Shown here in pieces: positions 1-12,847 of a stretch of DNA of 64,000 nucleotides (within the stretch, counting starts at the first letter, position 1; each line of letters begins with the position of its first letter). The notes beneath the pieces are model-generated. The model saw only the letters and a list, made by a program, of their open reading frames with translations. It did not search any database and had not been told where the DNA came from. Position numbers and translations under genes: made by a program. The DNA is from Paraphoma chrysanthemicola (taxonomy: Eukaryota > Ascomycota > Dothideomycetes > Pleosporales > Phaeosphaeriaceae): the NCBI GenBank assembly GCA_020744225.1, contig JAGMWG010000017.1, forward strand, positions 806,001 to 870,000. The letters run 5' to 3'.

Positions 1-2865
1 GCATTCGTGATAAGATTCACGGTGATCTGGAGGAGCCGTGTGGGATCAAGTAGGACCCAGTCGACATCATGATGGTCTAGAGATGAGTGCCGAACAAACT
101 TGAAGTCGATATCCTTGGCCTGTATCTCAGGATTGAACATCTTCATCGCACGCTGAACGACTGCAACGGGCTGTGCGGGTACTGGTGTTATTAGTAGTAG
201 GTTCGAGTCAAGTTTCGAAACCGTGAGAATGTCGTCTACTATAGACTTTTGATGCTGCACACATAGCGCAATGTTGTTGGCGGCTTCAATGCATTCAGCC
301 ACAGCCCGCTCGTCCTCAGCGCGGAAATGATGCTGCGTCAAGGTGTCTCGGATGTCGTCGGCGCAGATTAATATCGCCGACAGCGGGTTCCTCATCTCGT
401 GCGACGTAATATCGATGAATTCGTTCTGCTGTCGTTTCGTCTCCTCGGCTTCGCGCAATCGCGTCTCTTGTAGACCTTGAGCCCCTGTATGACGAATTAG
501 TACACATCATCGATGACCTGTGAGAATTGTGCACTTACATTTGATATGGGATATGTCTGTGATTGATCCCATGATACTGATCACTTCTCCATCCGGGCCA
601 AGTTCAGGTTGAGATGAAGCGAGGACCCAGTACTCGATAGTCTCTCCGCTGAGATCGCGTGGTTGGACTTGAGTATTCTTGAGCTGCAGTTCCCTAACCG
701 ACGGTTTCATTGTCCTCATCATTTCATCCCACATGTCTTTCGCAACTGGTTGACTAGCCTCGGTCATGAGCTTCATGAAACCCAGATTATCGCTGTCTTC
801 TCGTGGCGCACCAGTCATCTCGAAGTAGCGATCATTGCCCTCTACCAGAACGCCCTCGGGGTTAAACAGATACATGCCTAGAGGTGATAGCTCCGTCATT
901 CGCCGCATACGACTGGTCTGTAGCTCGAGCTGTTTGGAGAGTTGTTCTCTTTGCTGTGCTGCGGTTTCAGCTGCGTGCCTACTGCGGCGCACCTCGTCCT
1001 CGAAGAGAAGGACGGAAGCCAGAGAGGTCGCAAGCTGTCTGTTTAACATGGCTGCAAATGCCTTATAGTCCTCGTCGTATGCTCGTTGTGGGTTGATGCC
1101 AATCAAGAGGAATGCGAATACATTTTCGCCATTTGTAGGTCGAACTGGAAAGATGATGGCTTCCTTACACGGGTCACCATAGCCTCGCCATTGGATGTCT
1201 TCGAGGAGAGACTCCGGGAGTGTACCATCCCGCGTCTGCAGTGTGGTCGGCTCGCGAGTTCTCATGGCTTCCCTAAAGGCTGGCACGAAACCCTCCTGCG
1301 AACGCTTGAGATCGAGCTTCTTAGGGCATGCTGGATGTCCTGTGGGTATACCGATTGATCCTTCCAGAAGACATGACTTTAATGAGATGGTGCTGTCGGA
1401 GGAATGTGATGCGCTATCGGCATCATCCGAGTCAGCAATCGAGTACAGTAGGGCGAATGGAACGTCGTGATGGTTGTGCTCAAGACCATCTAGTGTTCTC
1501 TGCCAGAAATCTTTCACGGTTCTTGTCGCGTTTAGACATTCTCCGAGGTACCGCAACATCTGCATCCGCCGACTACTTATGGTCTGGTAAGTAGTCTCGA
1601 ATGGGCCGTTGTAGAAGCCCAGGATGCGATCCGTGCCGCCGTATATAGGGATGAAAGACCACGAGAAGAATGTCTCCTCCAGGTAGCCATAACGTTCGAT
1701 TGGTAGATAGTCGTTTTCCATGCGAACGCTTAAACCCGTTCGTGCACATTCGCGAAATATGGGGCCCACACCGTCCCAAATCTCCCGAAACGGCCCTGCA
1801 AGACATTCACACTGCGTCAGCGATGTTTCATTCCATTGATATCTAGAGACGTCTTACCGCTGAATCCTGTACCCATCAGATCGGGATGTTTGTTGCCAGC
1901 AACCTCGATCTTGTAGGCTTCATTGTACATCATTGTCAATTCCTCTCCCCAAAATAGGGCAGCCGGATGTCTAGGAGTAGTTAGTTTTGGTCATAGTGAA
2001 TTACGGATGGTACCTACGGATTTCGCATAACCAAATTGGCGACTTCACGAAACTGCACGCTCCAGTTCTCCATAGGTCCCAGAGGCGTGTTGGTCCAATC
2101 AACTTTCCTGGCAAACACCAAATGCTCTGAAAGAGTACCCGTTGGATGAGGTACAGTCCAGTCCGGCGTCGCATTGTCAGGTGTTGCCAATGTCACGCTC
2201 GAGCTAGTTCCAGTAGTAGCCTTGCTGGTGTTCTTGCTGAGGCTTATAGATGCGGTCTCTGATTGTTGGCCGACTACTGGTAGAACGGAACTCGTTGGCA
2301 GCGTCTCTGCTAAAGCCAGTTCCTTGATCGGGTCCGGATCTCCTAGGCCGCTCGGTCGTGCCTTGATAGTGGTCGGTGGCCCAGCGTGCAAGTTTCCTCT
2401 GGGTATGTCTGATGTCTGGAACAGCGCATTGCCGCTGATGATACGCCATCGCGACCGCACTGTTGAACCTGTCCACAACAGACCTTGATAGTGGAGAGTG
2501 AGAGGGAACACATCTTTGGAATCGTTGAATCTGCTGATGCCGGTTGCCCAAGTTCGGAAGTCATCGTACGTGGGCGTTCCTCCCACGCCTGCGTTGCTCA
2601 CATTTTCATCAGTCGCGCCCGTGACGCAGTCCAGCAGCTGGTCGTGCACCCTGAGCGCAGCATTGCAAAAGATGGGCCGAACAAGACTTCCAACCACAAA
2701 GTCCGGGTCCAAGTCCAGCACAAAAGTTGGTCGGCTGTCCTGATCGAGAATTTCTTTTAGGCTCAGGCTATCAAGCTCGTTGAAGGCGTCGGCTTCCAGC
2801 TCGCTCTGTGGGCTCTCCGTGTGCGCTGTAGGCGGTGAGGACACATCGCGCGCTGGAGAGGCCAT
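1..2865 (-). CDS. Hybrid sensor histidine kinase (3' part cut by window edge)
   Basis: Exons complement(<1..484, 539..1795, 1858..1970, 2018..2865). Phosphorelay sensor kinase of the fungal soluble hybrid type. The N-terminal exon is Ser/Thr-rich and ends in the conserved fungal block DWTNTPLGPMENW. Exons 2 and 3 continue with a GAF/PAS-like sensor region (GVGPIFREC, WSFIPIYGG), a coiled coil, and a PAS domain around MTELSPLGMYLF to GSITDIS. The last exon carries the H-box FIDITSHEMRNPLS with the phospho-accepting His, then DPTRLLQITVNL, the start of the ATPase module. The rest of the HATPase and the receiver domain lie beyond base 1. All three introns are GT-AG and restore frame across conserved residues. 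The upstream start is the first ATG of the open frame. The HHK class cannot be assigned from this part. Confidence 0.92.
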
Positions 2866-3616
2866 GGAATATCAACGCCTCAGCCCTGAGAGTCTCTTTA
2901 CCTCAATGAAGGGGGTTTGGTGGGGTGCATCTCTCGGCATGGCTGAGTCGAAAGGGTCCAACATCGCGATCGCGATCCTGGTCTCGGTAGGCGAAACCTG
3001 GCACACGCGCATTGCGCCAAAAGCAGCTACTTGGTCCGAGCATCCCACAGCGTGGCTTCCGCGGAAGAGACATGAGCACCTCCGAGCTGTGAGAGCTGCA
3101 AAATAGCACGTCGTTTCAGCGCTTTGTCTGCTCCATGTCTAATGCGCCATCCGTTTCCCACAGTCGTCGGAGTCGGTTTGAGGTTCGATATTCAGCGATG
3201 TTGATCCTGTGACGTAGCGACAATTTTCATCATCCGCGAAACAGTACGTCCGCATGGGGTAAGCGCCAGCCACATGCCCATGTCAATTCATTAGAGTTTG
3301 ATCTTATGTGATTGGCAAGAGATTCCGTCCTGAATTGCGTGTACGAACAAGAGGCGGTGTCGTGGAGGATTTTTGGAGAAGGTGAGGCGGATCATGTTGT
3401 AGAGTTTTCGCTCAAGTAAAGCCGGACTTTCCGATTTTGGCAGTAAGCAAAGGACCGAATCGACAATCTTCGGTCTCATCAAGAAGATGAGCTTCACTTA
3501 GTTTTCCAGATTTGCACAGGAAAGATAGATTGTATGGGCTTCATGATGAATGCATGCAATGGATTAGCAACATGACACGGACGATGCTTTAGACCCTAAA
3601 CATGAACATAGCATCT
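2866..3616. other. Intergenic, histidine kinase promoter / GH31 3' side
   Basis: This stretch lies upstream of the histidine kinase start and downstream of the alpha-glucosidase stop. Open frames here are short and unrelated to anything I recognise. I see no RNA gene or repeat. Confidence 0.5.
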
Positions 3617-6600
3617 TCAACTTCCCACATCCTGCTCCCACGCTCCAGTCAGACCCTTGTTCAAAGCATACTTCTGCGGGCTGTCACCCATCACTGTCAC
3701 GCTTCTGACGCCGAGAACTGTCGGGAAGCCAAATGTGCCCTCCATCTTGATCTTCTTGCCATCCCACGTGAACACAATCTCGCTCGTACCACGCTGCACT
3801 AAGCTGTCTCCGTCGTCCAAGTACAGCGTGCCTCGCGCATTTCCTTGCGCATCTGGCGCAACGAGTAATTCGAAGTCCTTGTCTCGGAGCTCTCTTGTTG
3901 TCATTGCACTTTCGACGCGAGCAGCGATGATGGAGCCTCCTGCGACAAGTATGGGGATGTCGCTTGTGCCTACGTCACTGTACGTGATTGTCGAACCTGC
4001 ACCTGAGACAGGCTTCTGCGTCGCAAAATCGTACCAGACCCCTCGAGGAACGTAAAATGAGACAGAGGTCGATGACTCTTGCGTAACGGGATTGATGAGA
4101 AGTGATGGACCATAGAAGAACTGCGTTTCGATCGCATAGGTGTTTCCGTCAGATGGATAGTGCATCCTGTGAGAACATTAATGGTGGGACTTGGCATCCC
4201 TCAGGGATTACGTACCATAAAGGCGCAAGCATTGGAGTGCCGTCAACAGTCTGCTTGTACATTGCAGTATAGATGTAGTCCAGCAACCTGTATCGAATGT
4301 CGATAGCCTTGCGTGCAGCTGCAGCCACAGACTCCCAACGGTACGCTTCTTGCGAGATAGCCCCATCCACGTTGTGATTACGGTAGAATGGATAGAAGGC
4401 ACCCAGAACGGTCCAGCGTGCGCAAAGATGCTCATTAGTATTCTCAAGGAAGCCACAGACATCCGCGCCAACCTGGTCTGATGTCAGTCATGAGATTCAG
4501 AGACGCGATCGGGGACGCGTTACCATAGGCACCTGGAAGAACGATACGAATTGCAGAAGATGTCGGATCGAGGTAAGATACTGGTCCCAGGCGGAAAGGT
4601 TATCACCTAACCAGTGTCCTACGTAGCTGCCTGCACCAACAAAGGTACTGCGTGTGATAACCATAGGGCGTTTGTCGGGCCGTCTTTTGAGCATGCTTTC
4701 TCTGCTTGCTTCGCTCATCATCGTTCCATACCTGCATGAAACATCAGACATTGCCGTAAGTGGTTTTAGCGAGCGTTACTTACAAATTATGGGTGTCATA
4801 CTCTGTCCACCCGCCTTGGTGAATCAGGTCCGTGTCTGCAGTCTTGTTGCTCAGCGACCCCATCGCATTCTGAATCTTGTACGAGGGATTGATAAGATCG
4901 CGGCCAGGCAGCCCCTTCTTGCTACCACTACTCTGACGCTGTGAGATTTGATTGTCCTTGGAGTTCGCTGGACTTTCTTCTCGTCGAGCTCTCTTTCTGC
5001 TTGGGCTTTCGACAGCCTCAATCTCCCCTTGTGCCCTTTTCGTGCCAATAAGCTCCTTAGGAGACGCCTCACGATTGTCAAGCCCTGCTGCATCTTGTGC
5101 CGTTGTGGCTTCTGGATTCTCGCAAGGATATTCGCAGAAGTTCGAAGGCTCGTTCATATCGATCCATAGTGCATCAATATCGACACCAGTGTCGGCATCG
5201 AAGAATTTCGCAAACTCATCGTCCCAGTATTTCTGAGTATTCTCGTGAAACCAATCGGGAAAGACAGTAACACCCGGCCATACTCGACCCTTGTACAGAC
5301 TGCCATCAGATCTCTTCAAGAAAACGTTTGCACTGACACCATTATTATACGCATCATAATTCTGCGCGGCGACGGCTAAGATAATGTTAGTTGGTGCTTG
5401 AAGAGCGTTTCGGAGGTTACAAACCGGGATCAACCATGACGATGTAGTGTTGGCTATTACTGTGCAGGTCGTTGACTAGCTTGCGCATGTCGCTGAGAGG
5501 GAAATTTTGGCCAAGCGTGAAGACCTTGAATTGGTCCATGTAGTCGATGTCTGCCTAGTGTGAGTACGGAACTTTTCACAAATTTTCCATATACTCACCA
5601 GTCCACATAGTTTCGAGTGGTATGCTTGCCTTGCGATAGTTGGCAATAACGTCTGATACCTCTCCAACGCTCTTGTACCCGAAGCGGCACTGATGAAATC
5701 CAAGACCCCAGTATGGCATCATCGCTGCTTTTCGTGTAATTTCGCTGTACTCGCGAGCGACGTCAAAGGGCGTAGGTCCAGCCATAAAATAAAGGTCGAT
5801 GACACCACCAATGACATTGTACTCAAGATATTGTCCGTTATCGTTGTTGATCTTAATGTCCATGCCGTTACTGTTGAGCAGAAGCACGCCATGGGAATAG
5901 CCAGACTGGGCTCTGTGCTCGTAGTACACGGGATGAGTTCCGTATAGGTTTGTTCTGAGCGGCACGGCGCCGGCATCACGTGCCCACATTGTCCTGATGT
6001 AGTTGGACGTTGGCAAGCGTAGAGAGTCGGTGTGTTCTCCTAAGCCATACAGAAAAGGATTTGCAGGTAATGTGGTCCTCAAACGCCAGTACTGCGTTTC
6101 AAACACAAGGTTGGAGCCCTTGGTGGAGAAGATCTCCTCGCCATTTTCCCTACGGGTGACGGTGAAGCTGAAAGGCTCTTCTTCGATGCTCACGTCGAGT
6201 AGCGAAACATCCCGATTGGCCGTCCCCGATGGACGAGGCACAACGAAGTCAGGCACTTGGTACACCTGCTCATCCTTGTCGTATATAATGACGTGTACAC
6301 GAGAGTCTGCAATTCGTTAGCAATGCGTTCGAATTATACTGCAAATATGTTATGCATCAGCCGACAGATTTCGGCTATACTGGTTGAATGACTCTCCAAC
6401 CAAGTGGTCGGCTACATTCCTTTGCTAGATCCGTGAGACGAAATGAAACGCACCTGTCTGCCACTGAGCCGAGAACTTGAGATCCTTCAGGTCTTGGCCG
6501 TGTAGGTTGCATTCCGTTCCTGCCAAAGTCAAGTCCGCGGTCAAGCTGCTAGCAGACCGCTGAACATTGCTAGCCTTGTACCCTGGGCAACTGTCAGCCC

Positions 6601-6685
6601 GTTTGAGTGGCACCGAGCTGCCCCAATGCAGGAAACTAGTCCACAGGAGGAAGATGGTGTGTAAGAATGTGATGGTTGGCGGCAT
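3617..6685 (-). CDS. Secreted alpha-glucosidase, glycoside hydrolase family 31
   Basis: Exons complement(3617..4166, 4216..4472, 4524..4731, 4784..5375, 5425..5550, 5599..6306, 6454..6685), 2,673 nt, 890 aa. Hydrolyses terminal alpha-glucosidic bonds of maltose or starch fragments outside the cell. The N-terminus MPPTITFLHTIFLLWTSF is a hydrophobic signal peptide. The GH31 N-terminal domain runs through LYGLGEHTDSLRLP. The barrel holds the catalytic nucleophile motif LWIDMNEPSNFC (exon 4) and the acid/base region HWLGDNLSAWDQ (exon 5). QVPMVGADVCGF spans an intron whose frame this conserved block fixes. The last exon is the C-terminal beta domain (TLYLDDGDS). Exon 4 carries a charged insert of about 80 residues with a basic run SPSRKRARREE, unusual for a secreted protein. 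Length matches fungal maltase-type GH31 enzymes. Confidence 0.95.
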
Positions 6686-9126
6686 GACGTGAATAACTGG
6701 TAGGGAGCCATTGTAGCTTGAGAGCCATGACTGCTCTATATACTTGACTAAACAAGGTCCTTAGCCCTTGCTTTCCATCAACACCATCATCTTGGAGGTC
6801 AGTTCGCCAAGTGATGACCTGGATTGCATAGGTAGTGTAGCAGGGCTTGGGATGGCGATGATCTTACAGGACGTCACGAGTGCATCCATTGCGAAATGCC
6901 GAGCGGCAGCAGGGCGACTCGGTGGGTGCTCGGGCGTACACTGGACCTGCCAGATTGGGTATTGGAGAAGGTGATGGGGATGGAGATGGAAAGAGCGAGT
7001 GGTCGAATGGACGAGATGTTCCGGGCCGGATGTACTGCATGGAGCCACGATCTGCTGTGCATGGCACGCGATGATCCCTGCACTAGGAGGATTTGCGGGG
7101 TAATAAACGCTGAGCTGCAAGAACGTCTGCAAGCCATCACGACAACAAGAACGAATTTACTGGAGTTTGGTGGAGTGGGCGATGTGCTCATGATGTCTTG
7201 CTGCTATGCCCATATTGCCCGCGACGGAAGAGGAGGCTGGGCGCAGTCACTCCAGCTGGAAGTCCGCTTAGTCACCCGTTCAGTACGCCTTGCTCTTTCC
7301 CCCTACTGTCATATGCAGTTAGCCGCGCCAACAAGCAGACAGCAACCCTACTCGAGGGTCACAAGCCTACCATAACTACAACACCCTCGTCCACTCACCT
7401 CCATCTTTCGGGCGTTCTACCAATGGTCTTCCCTGCGCACCACAGTAGCTTTGCATGGGAAACCTACTCCAGCTTCAACGACGTCATGCTCCTGGTCTGG
7501 AGCATATTACCTCTGCTTCTCCGAATTCCGGTACACGTCCCATTTCTGGCCCTTGGCTGACTATGCGGCCAGTATCCGCTCAGTATTTGATCGTATGAAG
7601 TTCTCTTGCTCGGAGCCCTAGCTCACAAGTTTCCCTTCCTTCCAGGGAATCAACTTCAGGATTGTTGTCCTGAGAGTATGTCAGAGATCAACACGGCCGG
7701 CGAAAATCTGGGGTAGAAATTTAGCGCCACGATCATCCTTGGATGCAACTTCACCGATCTTAGTGGGTCCATCCGGTCGCTGGACCGTTGTCCTTACCAC
7801 AAGACGAACCATGCCCCTGTCCTTGGAGTCGCCTGGTCATGCGCTGTGGTCGGATGCCACGATGCATGCTTCCCTGCGACGTAGCAATACCTTACACCCG
7901 ACGTCACCCAGAAGACGGCACACAGCTACACGAGTGACTGCCTCTCACGGAATTCCGAAGATGCGCATTGGATGCAAGAAGTAGGCTAATGCTGAGCAGT
8001 GGTGGATTTTCGTTCTATCCATCGATGCCTAGTGACAAATGTTGCTGCATCGTTGCATTTGCGGTTCGACTTACACTGACATCAGACAAGCATGCGCAAC
8101 GGTCGCGTGTATTCACTGAGGGCTTGGCCATCAGTCGACTTAGCTACATTTCCTAGATCTGTATGTGCGATTGGTAGTAAACTTATGGTTGATGTCGCAT
8201 GTCTGTTGGGCTAAGACATGTGACTTCAGGAATAGTTTGATGGCCGGCAGATTGACATCGAGCGGCATAGCCCGCAGTTGTCTGTACAATCGTGTTGAGG
8301 ATGTGGGTTCGATGCGAATCTGTATCAGTGTCTCATATGGTCAGCGAACAGGACTGCCCTCTTTCCCTATTCTCAGCCTCAAGATGCTGATAGTCTGCGG
8401 AGTCGGCACAACCCTGCGAATTGAAAACAATCCCGTGGCAACTGTGACCTCGAGATAGCTTGAGCGCCTCCTTTAGAATTTTGATGCGCTCAAGTCTTCC
8501 ATTTCTTTGTATGTCTTGTACCCAGAATTGAGAGGTGCCTTCAGCGTACCGTTGAAATGGCGAAGGACTGCAAGCGTACCATGACTCTTGCGTAGCAGTG
8601 CAAGGCTACAACCTGGCTAATCAGACGGAACCTCTAATAGAACATAGAGTAGCCGGTTCCAAATTAGGTTTTGTGCAGCAAACTCTAGTCATCTATCGCT
8701 AATACAGTTTGCTTTCTTTGAATGCAGTGCGTAACTTCAATGATCCCATGTGTTACTGTTGGTTTGAACAAAGAGCGCAAAGTCTATGATGCACTGGGGA
8801 TCATTTAGCAACTGCATGCGCAATGTAAGCGATTCTTTACCAGCACTGAGAAGTAGTCGCGGAATATCCAAGTCAAGGTGTGATTGTAGCGAAGGAGATG
8901 TACCATCGGAGGTGTTAACGTGGAGTTTCTGAGAAATTGCCGCAGGTCTCGTTCACGATCGATCTGAGGCTCCAAGAGACGGATCTGGACCCTGCGCCAT
9001 CGCGCATGCTGCATTAGCGCCCATTGACTGACTCCTTTGAGCTCGACAATCTCGAGAGCGCAACAACACCACAACATCTCCAGTCTCAAAATCCTTAGCA
9101 CCCATTCGTTTGGGTGTCGCATCAAC
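6686..9126. other. Gene-poor 2.4 kb stretch
   Basis: Serves as the promoter side of the GH31 gene (left end) and of the Smr gene (right end). The longest frame (6896..7375, +) shows no domain, splice pattern or recognisable composition, so I do not call a gene. No tRNA or clear repeat was seen. Confidence 0.4.
6737..6743 (-). promoter_or_regulatory. TATA-like box of the GH31 gene
   Basis: GTATATA on the minus strand, about 50 bases upstream of the alpha-glucosidase ATG. Position fits a core promoter element, but it rests on sequence match alone. Confidence 0.35.
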
Positions 9127-9954
9127 ATGGCCGCCATGGAGATGTTTCAACTGGGCTCGCGCTGTATGTCCCTGTGCCTCAATCGCTTCTTGCCTGCAAG
9201 CGCCCAAATAGGAAAAAGGACGCTCTACTAATAAGCCTTCACAGCGCTCAACCACTCTTCCAACGATACCGAAGCCGAGTATGACCGTCTCCGCGACCTC
9301 GCGCGCCAGGAAGCCGCCAAGCGCTCGTCCTGCTTCGACCGCGCCCACCAAGCATACGAGTCGGGTGATGGCGCCGCCGCCCACACTCTCAGCGAGGAAG
9401 GCAAGCAGCACGCCGCCAAAATGGAGCAATACAACCGGCAGGCGCGCGACTACATCTTCCGCGCCAACAATGCCGAGTCGCGTGTCCCTGGCGACACGAT
9501 CGACCTTCACGGTCTCTTCGTCGAGGAAGCCGAAGACGTACTAGAGGAGCGCATCAAAGCCGCGCGAGGCCGTGGGGAAACGCATCTACACGTCATCGTC
9601 GGCAAGGGAAACCACAGCCGCAACCACGTGCAGAAGATTAAGCCACGCGTCGAGCAAGTCTGTCGCGAGATGGGGCTGCAGTACCGCACCGAGGAGAATG
9701 AGGGTAGAATGTTCATCAACCTCCAGGGCGGAGGCGTCGATCATATGCCGCCGCCGCCTCAAGCGCCGAGTTATGGTGGAGGAGGGTATCCCGGGCAACA
9801 TGGTGGGCAGCATGGCGGCCAGCACGCAGGACATGGACAGCAACACGGAGGGCAGCATGGACAGCAGCAGGGTGGGAACGATGAGATTGAGCAGATGGTC
9901 AAGAAGGGCCTGCCTAAGTTGCTTAAGAAGCTCGGGTGCTGTACGGTTATGTAA
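9127..9954 (+). CDS. Smr-domain protein with DUF1771 and C-terminal CaaX box
   Basis: Exons 9127..9163 and 9245..9954, 248 aa. The first exon (MAAMEMFQLGSR) joins exon 2 through a GTATGT...ACAG intron, restoring the DUF1771 helix block (EAEYDRLRDLARQEAAKR). The Smr domain follows, with DLHGLFVEEAEDVL and HVIVGKGNHSRNHVQKIK (the DLHG and HxxxGxG-type signatures). Smr domains are known nucleases or nucleic-acid binders. YPL199C of yeast has the same DUF1771-Smr layout. A Gly/His/Gln-rich linker (repeats of QHGG) leads to a basic helix, KKGLPKLLKKLGCCTVM. The final CTVM fits a CaaX farnesylation box with an adjacent Cys that could be palmitoylated, so membrane anchoring is inferred. Confidence 0.9.
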
Positions 9955-11048
9955 GGTCTGGCTTTGGGTTGAGATGATATGCCGGCTTGAGATGTGAGAT
10001 GTTATACCCTTCTTTTAGATACGATGTATGGTTTGGGTAGTTTATATGATTGGATAAGCGGGGAGACATGTATATAGCGATTTGATGGACGTCGAGAACG
10101 TTATCTTGATGCACTGAAAGCATACAGTTGTCCGGGTCAACCAAATATCATCCTTGTACAGCATACACTGTGCGCATTTCTCCACAAGCAAGCAAATGGA
10201 GACCCCAGTGAAAAGCTCAAAAAGAACTTGGCTCGAAATGGGTCAGAAATCTGATATAAGCACCGAGCTTACTCCGTACTCAGAGAGCTTTATCATTGCC
10301 ATGTTGCGCGAAGTCAGGTTTCGGCCCATATTTCTCCAAGCAGTCCCAACACTCTCCCTCTTCAGCTCTTTAGATGTTCAGCTTTTTATATATTCTGATA
10401 GGCAATATACCATGTAGCCGCGAGTCTGACAATGCGACTCGTTCTTTCCCATTGGAACAACGCGCCCAGCCTCGTTAACCCACGTTCCCCAGGATGCCTC
10501 GGCCCAAACCCCAGACCCCGCCTCGCTCAGCTCCACACGCGATTCGCCTCTTCACCCGCCCCCAACACCGCTAACGCAATGGAGCTGTTGGCATGCCTTT
10601 TTATGGTTAGCATCAGCTCTGTGCCACGCTGCCAGAGGTGCGGATGGTGCGGACCTCGGAGGCAATTTGTGCCGTCGTGCATGGAACGTGCTGAAGCTCG
10701 ATATGCCTTTAACGGGGGATGAGCGATTGTGAATGCTCTTTTGATTAACTAAGAATCGCAAAGTTATCACGTTGTACGGCACAGGAGGTACCTATGTACT
10801 GGGACGATACGCGCGAAGGAACGCTGCTGACGGATGACAGATTCAACACTTACTCCTTGAGGCAAGAGGGACAGGAAGCATACTATCATTGTTTGGAAAC
10901 TGTTGCTCTGTTGATATCGCCTTTTTGTCGGATCTATCCGCATCAATAAAAGAGAAACCCGCGACTGCGCTCTTATAGTCACCGACAATTAATTGGCACC
11001 TTCTCTCTTTCGACGCACCCACCGCGAGCCGCGCGAGGAACCGGCAGG
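9955..11048. other. Intergenic, promoter side of the acyl-CoA ligase
   Basis: Contains the 3' end of the Smr transcript and the upstream region of the ligase gene. Only short unsupported frames are present. Confidence 0.45.
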
Positions 11049-12847
11049 ATGGTCATCAAATCCCAGTACTCGTTCCCCATCCCCCAAGTGTCATTGCCAA
11101 CATGGGTCTTTGATTCGCCAACAGCGGAACTGCCAAAGACACCGCAGTACATATCGGTAAAAGAACCAGAGAAGCACTTCCTCACCCTGCATGACTATCG
11201 CCTATGGTCGCAGCGCTTTGCTTCTGGGCTACGACGGGCAGGATTGCAGCCAGGTGACCGCGTCCTCACGTTCTCGGGAAACACACTTTTCTTCCCATCG
11301 GTAGTAATGGGCGTCATCATGGCTGAAGGCATCTTCACGGGTGCCAATCCCACTTATGTTGCCCGTGAGCTAGCATACCAGTTGAAAGACTCTGGTGCTC
11401 GCTTCATGATCTGCGCTGAAGCTAGTCTGGACACTGCAATTGCAGCCGCAAAAGAAGTCGGTCTATCAACCAATAACATCTTCATTTTCGACGACGGGAC
11501 CGCAACTTTTCAAGGCCAAAAAGTGGAAAAGAATACCGAGCTGGGCAAAGTACGTCACTGGACTGAGCTTCTCGACTCCCCAGAAACAGGCAGCAAATAC
11601 CACTGGCCCAGTCTCTCCACCAAAGAAGAACTCGACCGCGTCGTTGCCCTCAATTACTCCTCCGGCACCACCGGTGTCGCCAAGGGAGTCATGATCACAC
11701 ACAGAAACTACATTGCAAACTGCGCCCAACAAGTCCACATGAACAGCCTGACCCCCGACTACGAGTCCAAACTCTTGCGCAAGAAGGTCCTATGCTTCCT
11801 CCCCATGTACCACGCAATGGCGCAATCAGCCTTCGTCTTCAACGCCGTCAAGCAACGGGTGCCCGTGTACATGATGCCGAAATTCGACTTCCTGGAGATG
11901 CTCACCAACGTGCAAAAATACCGCATTACAGACCTCGTCCTCGTGCCGCCTGTCGTCGTCGCAATGGCCAAACACCCGGCAACCAGGAAATTCGACCTCT
12001 CGTCCGTCGAGACTGTGGGCAGCGGCGCGGCGCCGCTCGGCCGCGAAGTCAGCGAGGAATTCGAGAAGCTGTGGGCCAACGGCCAAGTCAATGTAAAGCA
12101 GGGCTGGGGCATGACAGAAGTGACGTGTGCGGCGACGACTTTTTCACCTGCGAAGCGCAGCGAGAGTTTTAGCGTCGGCGAAGTGCTTGCAAACATGGAG
12201 GCCAAGATTGTGCTGGATGATGAGGGCAAGGTGGAGGCGAAGCAGGGCGAGAGAGGCGAGGTTTGGGTGCGTGGACCAAATGTCATGAAAGGGTATTGGA
12301 ATAAGCCAGAAGCGACACGGGAAACGTTGACGAGCGACGGGTGGTTGAAGACGGGCGATGTGGCGTATGTCGACAAGGAGAATCATTTCTTCATTGGTGG
12401 GTTCCGGCGAAGCGTTGCGAGGAATGGCATACTAACTTGACACTAGTGGATCGTAAGAAGGAGCTGATCAAGGTAAAAGGACTGCAAGTCGCGCCAGCGG
12501 AGCTGGAGGCGATGTTGCTTGAGAACGCAGATGTGCAGGATGCCGCCGTTATTGGCGTCACCCGTGACGGCGAGGAGTTTCCGCGCGCATATATCGTGCC
12601 ACAGACGCCGGAGAAAGCGACACCAGAGACGGCAGAGAGCATCAAGAAATGGCTCGCTGAGAGAGTCTCGAAGCACAAGAGGCTAGAAGGTGGTGTCCAC
12701 TTCGTTGATGCCATACCAAAGAATCCAGTAAGTCATAGATTCGATATGGATTTGGGCACTTTGCTAATAGTGAAACAGTCCGGGAAGATACTCAGGAAGC
12801 AATTGAGGGATCAGGCGGCGTTGGAGAACACAAAATCTAAGTTGTGA
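11049..12847 (+). CDS. 4-coumarate-CoA ligase-like acyl-CoA ligase, peroxisomal
   Basis: Exons 11049..12396, 12447..12727, 12779..12847, 565 aa. ANL-superfamily adenylating enzyme that activates a carboxylic acid with ATP and CoA. The AMP-binding P-loop is YSSGTTGVAKGVMITH. Further core motifs are GWGMTE and GYWNKPEATRETL-T-DGWLKTGD. Intron 1 (with an ACTAAC branch site) falls inside the hinge and gives FFIVDRKKELIKVKG after splicing. Intron 2 separates IPKNP from SGKILRK, which contains the catalytic Lys of the C-terminal domain. The protein ends in KSKL, a canonical PTS1 peroxisome import signal. Substrate is unknown: fungal members of this clade take phenylpropanoid, fatty or secondary-metabolite acids. 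Frame and length are complete. Confidence 0.95.

Noticed and set aside
6896..7375. 159-codon open frame, plus strand
   Set aside because: No domain, no conserved-looking motif, no splice partners. Overlaps other frames on both strands in a promoter-like region.
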